From Actinocorallia populi (GTDB lineage Bacteria > Actinomycetota > Actinomycetes > Streptosporangiales > Streptosporangiaceae), in NCBI RefSeq assembly GCF_002995495.1, contig NZ_PVZV01000007.1:1-64000 (forward strand): a stretch of 64,000 nt of DNA, in the 5' to 3' direction. Shown in pieces: positions 33,162-40,322 of the stretch. A program made the translations under genes and the position numbers. Within the stretch, counting starts at the first letter, position 1, and each line of letters starts with the position of its first letter. The notes under the pieces are model-generated. The model saw nothing but the letters and a program-made list of their open reading frames with translations, had not been told where the DNA came from and searched no databases.

Positions 33162-33545
33162 CTACTGTGACCGAGGGGCTGTGGCGGTCGAGCCCCACTC
33201 CCACAGCGCCTGCAGGACCGGTGCGAGGGCACTGCCGCGTTCGGTGAGGGCGTAGCGCACTCTTGGTGGCCAGCCCGGCTTGCGGTGCCGGTCGAGGGCG
33301 CCGGCCTCGACCAGTTGGGTCAGCCGGTCGGTGAGGACCTTGTCCGAGAGTGCGGGTAGGGCCTGTGCGAGCTGGCTGAAGCTGCGCGGGCCATGCAGCA
33401 GTTCGAGGATGACCAGGGCGGTCCACCGTCCGCGTATCGCGGCGAGGGTGATCTCTACTGGGCACGACGGGGAGGGCTCGACCACCGGGCCCGGGCAGCT
33501 GTGCAGGAACTCGGTCGCTGTGTAGCTGACCGTTTGGTGAGCCAC
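33162..33545 (-). CDS. HxlR family transcriptional regulator
   Basis: This 127-residue HxlR winged-helix protein has CPVEITLAAIRGRWTALVILELLHGPRSFSQL with the conserved Cys, followed by LSDKVLTDRLTQLVEAGALDR. HxlR regulators often sense redox or reactive aldehydes. I start it at GTG 33545, with AAGGAGG at 6 bases. It is divergent from a SnoaL-like gene, and the 118-base region between them has an inverted repeat at 33603-33625. Confidence 0.9.
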   Translation of the reverse strand: MAHQTVSYTATEFLHSCPGPVVEPSPSCPVEITLAAIRGRWTALVILELLHGPRSFSQLAQALPALSDKVLTDRLTQLVEAGALDRHRKPGWPPRVRYALTERGSALAPVLQALWEWGSTATAPRSQ

Positions 33546-33602
33546 GGAGGGCCTCCTTAGGGTTGTCGGCACATCCCAGCGTGCCAGGGCCGGGAGCCGG
33601 CC

Positions 33603-33625
33603 CGGACATCGGTTCGGCATGTCCG
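33603..33625. promoter_or_regulatory. Inverted repeat, possible HxlR operator
   Basis: CGGACAT (33603-33609) and ATGTCCG (33619-33625) form a 7-base inverted repeat with a 9-base spacer in the divergent region between the HxlR and SnoaL-like genes. The position fits a shared operator. Confidence 0.5.
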
Positions 33626-33663
33626 TACCACCGGCCAGGCGACCATCCGAGCGGAGGAGCGAC

Positions 33664-34134
33664 GTGGTGCAACCCATGGAGAAGATAGCGATCGCGGAAG
33701 TGGTGACTCGGCTCTTTCATGCGCTGGACGCGCATGATTGGGAAACGATCGGCGCACTGGCGACGGATTCCGTTGATCTTGATTACCCGTCGAAACAGGG
33801 TGGTCCGGAACTGGTGTCTGCAGACGATTTCGTGTCGGGCCTGCAGAGTTTCCTTCCTGGTTTCGATGCCACGCAGCACCTGCTGGGTCCGGTCGTCGTC
33901 GAACCGGGCCAGGAACCCGAGGCGACGGCGCGGTTCGACGCCCGTGTCACGCACCTGATCACCGAAGCCGCCGATGCCCCTATCTGGGTGATCGGCTGCC
34001 ACTACACCCTCGGCCTCGCACGGCGAGACGGCGGGTGGAAACTGTGTTCCTCCCGTGTCCGGGTGCTGTACGAGGAGGGCAACCGCGACCTGGAAGCCGC
34101 AGCGCGTCAACGGGCGCAGCCATCGTCGCTCTGA
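33664..34134 (+). CDS. SnoaL/NTF2-like polyketide cyclase-fold protein
   Basis: This protein of about 156 residues has the SnoaL/NTF2 cone fold pattern: VVTRLFHALDAHDWETIGALATDSVDLDYPSKQGG, then VSADDFVSGLQSFLPGFDATQHLLG and WVIGCHYTLGLARRDGGWKLCSS. The function is unknown; such proteins act as cyclases, isomerases or dehydratases. GTG 33664 with GGAGGAG upstream is the best start, though ATG 33676 is possible. It is divergent from the HxlR regulator, which may control it. Confidence 0.82.
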   Translation: MVQPMEKIAIAEVVTRLFHALDAHDWETIGALATDSVDLDYPSKQGGPELVSADDFVSGLQSFLPGFDATQHLLGPVVVEPGQEPEATARFDARVTHLITEAADAPIWVIGCHYTLGLARRDGGWKLCSSRVRVLYEEGNRDLEAAARQRAQPSSL

Positions 34135-34183
34135 TGTTGCGGGGCGGGAGGTTGATGCCATTGCCCCGCCCGAGAGATGGATA

Positions 34184-34198
34184 TATGCGAATCGCATA
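34184..34198. promoter_or_regulatory. Palindrome upstream of the NTF2-MarR pair
   Basis: TATGCGA-A-TCGCATA is a 15-base palindrome whose end is 12 bases before the NTF2-like start at 34210. MarR dimers bind short palindromes of this size over promoters. The MarR gene is the second gene of this unit, so autoregulation is likely. Confidence 0.62.
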
Positions 34199-34209
34199 CA
34201 CTTCCAGGC

Positions 34210-34590
34210 ATGGAATCCAACCTTGAAGAAGCGATCAACGAGTGGCACGCGAGCGTCAATACCGGCGACCTGCAGCGATCTGCACAGGCGGTCGGTGATC
34301 CGGTCGTCGTACTCGGCCCGAAGGGGGCGGGTCCGATCACACCTGCGCAGTTCGCGGAGTGGGTGCAGCGCTCGAGGATCAAGCTGATCCCTCGTTCCTG
34401 GCACCCGGTCAGCGAGCGACTGATGGTGGTCGAGCAGGACGCCACCTGGCCCGAGAGCACGGAGGCCGCGCGGGTGGCGACGGTCTTCCGTGCTTCCGCC
34501 GGGAAGATCACGGCTGCGCTGAGGCTGCCGGACCTCAAGGCCGCTCTCGAGCTGGCCTACATCTGCCGTGAGATGGCGGCAACCGAATGA
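34210..34590 (+). CDS. NTF2-like/SnoaL family protein
   Basis: This 126-residue protein has the NTF2-like opening LEEAINEWHASVNTGDLQRSAQAVGDPVVVLGPKG, then ITPAQFAEWVQRSRIKLIPRSWHPVSERLMVVEQDA and a short C-terminal helix. The function is unknown. Its stop overlaps the MarR start (ATGA), and the palindrome at 34184-34198 is just upstream, so expression is probably tied to the MarR ligand. Confidence 0.8.
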   Translation: MESNLEEAINEWHASVNTGDLQRSAQAVGDPVVVLGPKGAGPITPAQFAEWVQRSRIKLIPRSWHPVSERLMVVEQDATWPESTEAARVATVFRASAGKITAALRLPDLKAALELAYICREMAATE

Positions 34591-35045
34591 CGGATCGGGG
34601 CCCGGGACAGGTCCTGTTCCACTTCGTGCGGCACTGGTCACGCCGACCTGCCGCAGCAGACACGGGAGGTGAGCAGGGGCGACTCGTGCTGGTCTGCGAG
34701 GCGGTCCATGCGCTCGACCTGCGCGCGACCCCTGCAACGGTGAACTCGATCGCGCACGAGATCGGGATCGACCAGAGCGGTGCTTCACGACTGATCAAGA
34801 GCGCCGCAGCAGCCGGCTACCTGGTCATGGCGGCGTCCCCGGCCGATGGTCGACGACGTGAAGCATCACTCACCCCGGCGGGCCGGTCGATGCTGGACCA
34901 GGCGCATCACTGGCAGGAGGACATCTTCGCTGAGCTGACCACAGGCTGGAGCGACAAGAAGCGCCGCGACTTCCAGCAGGCGATGACCGACCTGATGGAG
35001 CGCTCCTATGCGATGGACGCATGTGCCACGCCAACGCCCCGCTGA
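34587..35045 (+). CDS. MarR family transcriptional regulator
   Basis: This 152-residue protein has a MarR winged helix: ATVNSIAHEIGIDQSGASRLIKSAAAAGYL (recognition helix about 60-75) followed by the wing SPADGRRREASLTPAGRSML. The N-terminal FHFVRHWSRR and C-terminal helices form the dimer interface. It is coupled to the NTF2-like gene and is the likely binder of the palindrome at 34184-34198. Confidence 0.9.
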   Translation: MTDRGPGQVLFHFVRHWSRRPAAADTGGEQGRLVLVCEAVHALDLRATPATVNSIAHEIGIDQSGASRLIKSAAAAGYLVMAASPADGRRREASLTPAGRSMLDQAHHWQEDIFAELTTGWSDKKRRDFQQAMTDLMERSYAMDACATPTPR

Positions 35046-35051
35046 GCATCG

Positions 35052-35215
35052 CGTCGGCTCGTCGAGCGCTGCAAGACGCGCCCCATCGCGCACGTGGCCG
35101 CAGAGATGGGCATCTCCCGGCTCTTCTACACCGAGCCCCTGGCCGACGAGAAGGGAGCCACCGCCGCGGTGTTCCTGGCCCGAGCCAAGGTCTGGATGGT
35201 CCGCCACTTGGTGCT
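35052..35215 (+). pseudogene. IS481-family transposase remnant with internal deletion
   Basis: One frame reads RRLVERCKTRPIAHVAAEMG-ISR, the N-terminal HTH of IS481-type transposases, and runs directly into LFYTEPLADEKGATAAVFLA-RAKVW, a segment from the integrase-core (DDE) region of the same family. Roughly the 130 residues between the two are missing and the frame is preserved. No terminal inverted repeats are left. The family assignment is from motif memory. Confidence 0.6.
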
Positions 35216-35287
35216 CCGGGCATATCTGCACCCGGCGGCGCCCGCACCTCTTGCAGGGGCGTGTCACGAAAGCGAAGGAACTCCTTC

Positions 35288-35746
35288 ATGCGCGGAGCAA
35301 CGATCCACGCCCCCGGCGATATCCGGTTGGAGACGCTGGACGACCCGAAGATCCTTCACCCCACCGACGCGGTCATCCGCACCGCGGTGGCCAGGCCGAC
35401 CGTCCAACGCCCAGGGCACGCTCGTGGCCACCGATGGCGTGTCTGGGGAGGAGCTCTGGCCGAGGCTGCCGGCACCGCCCAGGCCATGCAGCAGGCTCTG
35501 CACTCGGTGCGGCCGAGCGGCAACGTCGGCTTCATCGGTGTCCCCCACGACGCGGCGGTCGGCGGGCAGGAGCTGTTCTTCTCCCGCGTCGGCCTGCGCG
35601 GCGGTCCCGTACCCGTACGCCGATATCTGCCCGGCCGGATCGACCCGGGCAAGGTCTTCGACCTCACTCTTCCCCTGGAGCCGGTCGCCGAGGGCTACCG
35701 GGCGATGGACGAGCGTCGCGCCACCAAGACCTTCTCGAAGCCTTGA
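35288..35746 (+). pseudogene. Zinc-type alcohol dehydrogenase with in-frame internal deletions
   Basis: The ORF starts as a Zn-dependent medium-chain dehydrogenase (MRGATIHAPGDIRLETLDD, then ILHPTDAVIRT) and ends as one (VRPSGNVGFIGVPHD, GQELFFSRVGLRGGPVPVRR, IDPGKVFDLTLPLEPVAEGY, RAMDERRATKT). The usual length is about 345 residues; here only 152 remain. The missing centre includes the catalytic-zinc ligands and the NAD-binding GxGxxG, and a second gap of about ten residues lies before IDPGKVF. It cannot be active, although the frame is open. Confidence 0.8.
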
Positions 35747-35798
35747 TCCGGGTGCCTGACCGGCCCGCGCCCGGGCCCCACCGGCTCACCTTGCGCCG

Positions 35799-35841
35799 CT
35801 CACCGACCACTCACCGACCACTCACCGACCACTCACCGACA
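35799..35841. repeat. Four tandem copies of an 11-base repeat
   Basis: ctcaccgacca occurs at 35799, 35810 and 35821 and, with its last base changed, at 35832. The period equals one helical turn, and the array ends three bases before the GGGAG ribosome site of the cupin gene at 35854. It may be a slippage product or a set of phased protein sites. Confidence 0.85.
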
Positions 35842-35853
35842 GGGAGAACGACC

Positions 35854-36264
35854 ATGCAGATCACGCGCAGCTCGATCGACACCGCCAAAGGCCCCGCGGA
35901 TTGGTTCACCGGGGACGTCTACATCGATGCCGTCGCCGCGGCGCCCGCCCCGTCCCGGGTCACCGCCGGCCTGGTGCACTTCATGCCCGGGGCGCGCACC
36001 CACTGGCACCGCCACCCGCTGGGCCAGACCGTCTTCGTCACCGAAGGGATCGGCCTGTGCCAGCGCCGGAGCGGGCCGGTCGAGGTCATCCGGCCCGGCG
36101 ACCGCGTGCTGTTCGAGCCCGACGAGGAGCACTGGCACGGCGCCGCTCCGAACCGGCTGATGGTCCACCTGGCCATCAACGAGAGCGACGCCGACCATGA
36201 CGTCGTGCACTGGCTGGCCCCCGTCACCGACGCCGAGTACGCCGCCGCCCCGGCCACCGGATGA
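35854..36264 (+). CDS. Cupin domain protein
   Basis: This 136-residue single cupin has motif 1 HWHRHPLGQTVFVTEG (two His, Glu) and motif 2 PGDRVLFEPDEEHWHGA, so it should bind a metal in a beta-barrel. The sequence resembles the cupins encoded beside carboxymuconolactone decarboxylases and dehydrogenases. The ATG at 35854 has AGGGAG upstream. It is followed by an SDR gene in the same direction at 156 bases. Confidence 0.9.
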   Translation: MQITRSSIDTAKGPADWFTGDVYIDAVAAAPAPSRVTAGLVHFMPGARTHWHRHPLGQTVFVTEGIGLCQRRSGPVEVIRPGDRVLFEPDEEHWHGAAPNRLMVHLAINESDADHDVVHWLAPVTDAEYAAAPATG

Positions 36265-36420
36265 CCCGCTCTGCGGGCACGGCGCCGAGCCGCCGACACG
36301 ATGGAGGGAACGCCCGTCGGTCTCCGCCGACCTGCTGATCCTCGGCCACATCGACGCTGAGCGCGTCACTTTTCAGACCGCCCCCTGACACCGGGCACAC
36401 CAGACGGGAGAAGAACCGGC

Positions 36421-37188
36421 ATGAGTGTGACCTACGATTTCCGCGGCAAGACCGCGTTCGTCACCGGCGCCTCCTCCGGCATGGGCCTTGCCACCGCCCG
36501 CGCCTTCGCCGCCTCCGGCGCCGCCGTCGGCCTCGCCGACATCGACGCAGGCGCCGTCGAAGCCGCCGCACAGGAACTCACCGACGCCGGGCATCAGGCC
36601 CTCGCCCTGGTCTGCGACGTCACCGACGAGGACCAGGTCGCCGCCGCCGTCGACCGCACCGTGCAAGCCTTCGGACGACTCGATGCGGCCTTCAACAACG
36701 CCGGCATCATGCCCCCGCCCACCGACGCCGCCGACGAGAACGCCGACCAGTTCGACCGCGTCCAGGCCGTCAACCTGCGCGGCATCTGGGCGAGCATGAA
36801 ACACCAGCTGCGCCACATGCGCGCCCAGGGCAGCGGAGCCATCGTCAACTGCTCCTCCCTCGGCGGACTGGTCGGCAACCCCGGCCGCGCCGCCTACCAC
36901 GCCTCCAAACACGGCGTCATCGGCCTGACCAAGAGCGCCGCCCTCGAATACGGCCCGCGCGGCATCCGCATCAACGCCATCTGCCCCGGCACCATCCACA
37001 CCCCCATGGTCGACACCATGATCGCAGCCGGAGAACTCGACCGCGGCCAGGCCGAGAAAGGCCAGGCCATCGACCGGCTCGGTACACCCGAGGAGATCGC
37101 CCAAGCCGTGCTGTGGCTGTGCAGCCCCGGCGCCGGCTACGTCACCGGCATCGCCCTGCCCGTCGACGGCGGCTACACCGCCCAATGA
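36421..37188 (+). CDS. Short-chain dehydrogenase/reductase (SDR)
   Basis: This 255-residue classical SDR has the coenzyme motif TGASSGMG (15-22), Asp63 in CDVTD, NNAG (about 91-94), catalytic Ser-Tyr-Lys in NCSSLGG...YHASKHG, and PG motif ICPGTIHTPMVD. The Asp after beta-2 (LADIDAG) predicts NAD(H). The substrate is unknown. It is the likely partner of the cupin in a small catabolic unit. Confidence 0.93.
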   Translation: MSVTYDFRGKTAFVTGASSGMGLATARAFAASGAAVGLADIDAGAVEAAAQELTDAGHQALALVCDVTDEDQVAAAVDRTVQAFGRLDAAFNNAGIMPPPTDAADENADQFDRVQAVNLRGIWASMKHQLRHMRAQGSGAIVNCSSLGGLVGNPGRAAYHASKHGVIGLTKSAALEYGPRGIRINAICPGTIHTPMVDTMIAAGELDRGQAEKGQAIDRLGTPEEIAQAVLWLCSPGAGYVTGIALPVDGGYTAQ

Positions 37189-37350
37189 CCTGGCCTGGCG
37201 AGTTGGGTGCGTCGAAGACCTCCAGCAGCATCCCGGAGATGAGGTCGCGAAACCCGCCCGTGGGGGGCGGCTCGACCCCGGCGACGAACACGTCTCCGCC
37301 TGAGGCTGACTTGGCCAGGTTGTAGATGATCGCGGCCAGAGTGGTGTCGT

Positions 37351-37372
37351 CCGGAAATCAGCAGGTTTCCGG
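37351..37372. repeat. Short inverted repeat between SDR and VOC genes
   Basis: CCGGAAA (37351-37357) and TTTCCGG (37366-37372) with an 8-base loop. It may be a weak terminator of the SDR transcript or an operator before the VOC gene. The rest of 37189-37456 holds a minus-strand frame reading DDTTLAAIIYNLAKSASGGD that looks coding but has no start or recognisable family. Confidence 0.4.
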
Positions 37373-37456
37373 GTGTCGAGAATGCGGCACCGGCTCCGTC
37401 CCAGGTACACCAGTGGCCACGAAGGGCCGCGCGACAAAGAACGAAGGAGAACCACC

Positions 37457-37897
37457 ATGGCGATTCAGCGGATGGACAACGTCGGCATCGTCGTCGACGA
37501 CATGGAGGCCGCCATCGCCTTCTTCACCGAACTCGGCATGGAGCTGGAGGGTGAAGCGCAGGTCGAGGGCCCCTGGGCGGACCGCACCGTCGGACTCGAC
37601 GGCGTCCGCTGCGACATCGCGATGCTGCGGACGCCGGACGGCCACAGCCGACTGGAGCTGGCGAAGTACCGGGCCCCCGCGGCGATCGACGCCGGGCAGC
37701 AAGACCGGTCGCACAACACGCTGGGCATGCATCGCGTCATGTTCGCCGTCGACGACATCGAGGACACCGTCGCCCGCCTCCGCTCTCACGGCGCCGAACT
37801 CGTCGGCGGCGTGGCCCGGTACGAGGACAGCTACCTGCTCTGCTACGTCCGCGGCCCCGAGGGCATCTTCGTCGGTCTGGCCCAGCAGCTCGGCTGA
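37457..37897 (+). CDS. VOC family protein (glyoxalase/bleomycin resistance-like)
   Basis: This 146-residue protein has a single VOC module pair: RMDNVGIVVDDMEAAIAFFTELGMELEGE at the start, HRVMFAVDDIEDTVARLRSHGAELVGG in the middle and YVRGPEGIFVGLAQQLG at the end, where the last Glu is a common metal ligand. It probably is a lyase, dioxygenase or drug-binding protein. The ATG at 37457 follows GAAGGAGAACC. Confidence 0.9.
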   Translation: MAIQRMDNVGIVVDDMEAAIAFFTELGMELEGEAQVEGPWADRTVGLDGVRCDIAMLRTPDGHSRLELAKYRAPAAIDAGQQDRSHNTLGMHRVMFAVDDIEDTVARLRSHGAELVGGVARYEDSYLLCYVRGPEGIFVGLAQQLG

Positions 37898-37970
37898 CGC
37901 GACATTCCAGAGCCGGGTAGCCGCTCGCTTCGCGGGCTCTGGTGGTCGTACCGGGCAGGGAGCGCCGCCC

Positions 37971-38711
37971 TCAGCCCGAGGGAGACGTGGTCTCGGGGAG
38001 GAAGCCGCGGGCGCGGAGGAAGGCGGTGCAGGCGGTGGTCCACTCCCCCGCCGGGTGGTCTTCGGCCAGTCCCAGGCCGTGCCGGCCGGTTTCGTAGATG
38101 TGGAGGGTGAAGGGGATCCGGTGGCGGGCGAGGGCTTGGGCGACGAGGGTCGAGTGGATGGGGCTGACGGAGGTGTCTTCGGCGGTGTGCCACAGGAAGG
38201 TGGGCGGGGTGGCGGCGGTGACGCGGTTCTCGAGGGAGAGGTCGCGCAGGGCGGCGGGGTCGGGGTCGGGGCCGAGCAGGTTGGTGACGGAGCCCTGGTG
38301 CGGGAGCTCCAGCAGGCTCGCCACGGGGTAGCACAGGACGGCCGTGTCGGGGCGGTCGTCCCGGTCGGTGGCGAGCAGGCCTGCGAGGTGGCCTCCGGCG
38401 GAGAAGCCGAGCACCCCGATCCGGCCGGGGTCGATGCCCAGGGGGCCGGCGTTCTCGCGCAGGTGGCGCAGGGCGTTGCGGGCGTCCTGGAGGGGGGCCG
38501 GGTGGCGGTGGGGCGCGACCCGGTAGCGCAGGACGAAGGCCGAGACGCCCAGCCGGTTCAGCCACTGCGCGACGGGAGCGCCTTCGTGTTCGGCGAGGTG
38601 GGCGTAGCCGCCTCCGGGCAGGACGAGCATCGCCGCGGTCCGGCCCGCCCGGTTGGAGGCGGGGAAGGGGTGCAGGACCGCTCCGTCGCCGAGCTGGACG
38701 GCGTGGTTCAT
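37971..38711 (-). CDS. Alpha/beta hydrolase, acetyl-esterase type
   Basis: This 246-residue hydrolase has VLPGGGYAHLAEHEG (oxyanion loop), GFSAGGHLAG (nucleophile Ser), AEDTSVSP (acid) and TGRHGLGLAEDHP (catalytic His). This is the BD-FAE/acetyl-xylan-esterase-like layout that removes acyl groups from sugars. It starts at ATG 38711 and is the last gene of the minus-strand uronate unit (44-68 bases after the dehydrogenase gene), so de-esterification of the uronate-containing substrate is a sensible role. Confidence 0.88.
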   Translation of the reverse strand: MNHAVQLGDGAVLHPFPASNRAGRTAAMLVLPGGGYAHLAEHEGAPVAQWLNRLGVSAFVLRYRVAPHRHPAPLQDARNALRHLRENAGPLGIDPGRIGVLGFSAGGHLAGLLATDRDDRPDTAVLCYPVASLLELPHQGSVTNLLGPDPDPAALRDLSLENRVTAATPPTFLWHTAEDTSVSPIHSTLVAQALARHRIPFTLHIYETGRHGLGLAEDHPAGEWTTACTAFLRARGFLPETTSPSG

Positions 38712-38779
38712 GGATCGCCTTTCGGTTCGGGGGCCGGTGGTGCCGCCGGGCCCGTGACCGTGGTCCGGCGGCACCGTGC

Positions 38780-40291
38780 TCAGCCCTGGGAGGGCTGCTC
38801 CAGGATGCCGTTGCGGCGGCGGGGCAGCTTCCACGGGTTGCCGTCGCGCAGGGCGGGTGGCAGGAGGGCGGGCGGGCAGTTCTGGTAGGTGACGGGCCGC
38901 AGGAACCGGAAGATGGCGGCGGCGCCGACCGAGGTGGTGGTGGGGGCGGTGGTGGCCGGGTAGGGGCCGCCGTGCTGCTGGGCCCAGCCGACGGTGACGC
39001 CGGTGGGGTAGGCGTCGAAGACGAGGCGGCCGGCGCGGTCGCGGGCCAGGGCGACCAGGCGGTTGGCGAGTTCCTCCTCCTCCGGGGCGCTGTGCAGGGT
39101 CATCGTCAGGGAGCCGGAGGCGGCGGACAGCGCCGCGGCGAGGTCGTCCTCGCCGGAGTACTCCAGGATCACGGTCAGGGGCCCGAAGCACTCCTCCAGC
39201 AGGAGCGCGGAGGAGCCCAGGAGCGAGACGGGTCCGGCGAGCAGGCGGGCGGTGACCTGGCGGCCCTCTCCCGCCAGGCCGGTCGCGACGGTGCGCAGGC
39301 CGGGGACGGCCTCGCGTTCGGCGGCGCCCGCGGTGAACCCCTCGCGGATGGAGTCGCCGAGCAGCGTCTGGGGGCCGAGGGCGGTGAAGTGCCCGGCCAT
39401 CGCCTCGGCCAGACCGGACCCCTCGGGCGCCAGCACGAGGCCGGGCTTGACGCAGAACTGGCCCGCGCCGAGCGTCGCGGACGCCGACAGGCCCGCCGCG
39501 ATCTCCTCCAGCCGTGCCTTCGCCGCGCCGGGGGTGATCACGAGGGGGTTGAGGCTGCCGAGCTCGCCGTAGAAGGGGATCGGCTCCGGCCGCGCCATGG
39601 CGAGGTCGTGCAGGTAGCGGCCTCCGGAGACCGAGCCGGTGAACCCGATGGCCTTCACCCGCGGGTCCTGCACCAGGACGGTGCCCGCCTCGCGTCCGTG
39701 CACGAGCTGGACGACGTCCTCGGGGAATCCGGCGGCGACGGCGCCCGCCCGCAGGGCCTGGAGCGTCAGGACCGAGGTGTCGGGATGGAGGGAGTGCGCT
39801 TTGACGACGACCGGACAGCCCGCGGCCAGCGCGCTGGCGGTGTCGCCGCCGCCGACGCTGAAGGCGAACGGGAAGTTGCTGGCGGAGAAGACCCCCACGA
39901 CGCCGAGCGGGATGTTCATCCGGCGCAGGTCGGGCTTGGGCGGCGCGGAGGCGGGGTCCGCGGAGTCGAGGCGGACGTCCAGGAAGGACCCTTCGCGCAG
40001 CACCTCGGCGAACAGGCGGAGCTGGCCGCTGGTGCGTGCGACCTCGCCGGTCAGCCTCGCTTCGCCGAGGGCGGTCTCGGCGTCGGAGACGGCGACCAGT
40101 TCGCCGGTCCGGGCGTCGAGCGCGTCGGCCATGGCCTCCAGCAGAGAGGCGCGGCCCTGCGGTCCGGCCTCGTCGAGGACGGGCAGCAGGGCGTGGGCGC
40201 GGCGGCAGGCCGCGCCGACCTCTTCGGGCGTCGTGCTCGCGTACTCGGCGCGGCGCTCGCCGGAGCGGGCGTCGATGCTCCAGACGGTCAC
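38780..40291 (-). CDS. Alpha-ketoglutarate semialdehyde dehydrogenase (aldehyde dehydrogenase family)
   Basis: This 503-residue aldehyde dehydrogenase has catalytic Cys280 in GAGQFC, Glu243 in YGELGS, Asn139 in SASNFPF and Lys164 in VVVKAH. The GQFCVKPG and NPLVITPGA context marks the 2,5-dioxovalerate (alpha-ketoglutarate semialdehyde) dehydrogenase group, which oxidises the semialdehyde to 2-oxoglutarate. It starts at GTG 40291 with GGAGG upstream. With the KDG dehydratase (43252) it completes the oxidative uronate pathway. Confidence 0.9.
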   Translation of the reverse strand: MTVWSIDARSGERRAEYASTTPEEVGAACRRAHALLPVLDEAGPQGRASLLEAMADALDARTGELVAVSDAETALGEARLTGEVARTSGQLRLFAEVLREGSFLDVRLDSADPASAPPKPDLRRMNIPLGVVGVFSASNFPFAFSVGGGDTASALAAGCPVVVKAHSLHPDTSVLTLQALRAGAVAAGFPEDVVQLVHGREAGTVLVQDPRVKAIGFTGSVSGGRYLHDLAMARPEPIPFYGELGSLNPLVITPGAAKARLEEIAAGLSASATLGAGQFCVKPGLVLAPEGSGLAEAMAGHFTALGPQTLLGDSIREGFTAGAAEREAVPGLRTVATGLAGEGRQVTARLLAGPVSLLGSSALLLEECFGPLTVILEYSGEDDLAAALSAASGSLTMTLHSAPEEEELANRLVALARDRAGRLVFDAYPTGVTVGWAQQHGGPYPATTAPTTTSVGAAAIFRFLRPVTYQNCPPALLPPALRDGNPWKLPRRRNGILEQPSQG

Positions 40292-40322
40292 GTGTTTCCT
40301 CCAGGTCGGTGGGCGGTGAGGG

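Noticed and set aside
31948-34788. A 946-codon minus frame containing the LacI gene
   Set aside because: Only the last 342 codons match LacI; the upstream part crosses the operator, the HxlR region and two genes on the other strand. The GTG at 32976 with a ribosome site is the start.
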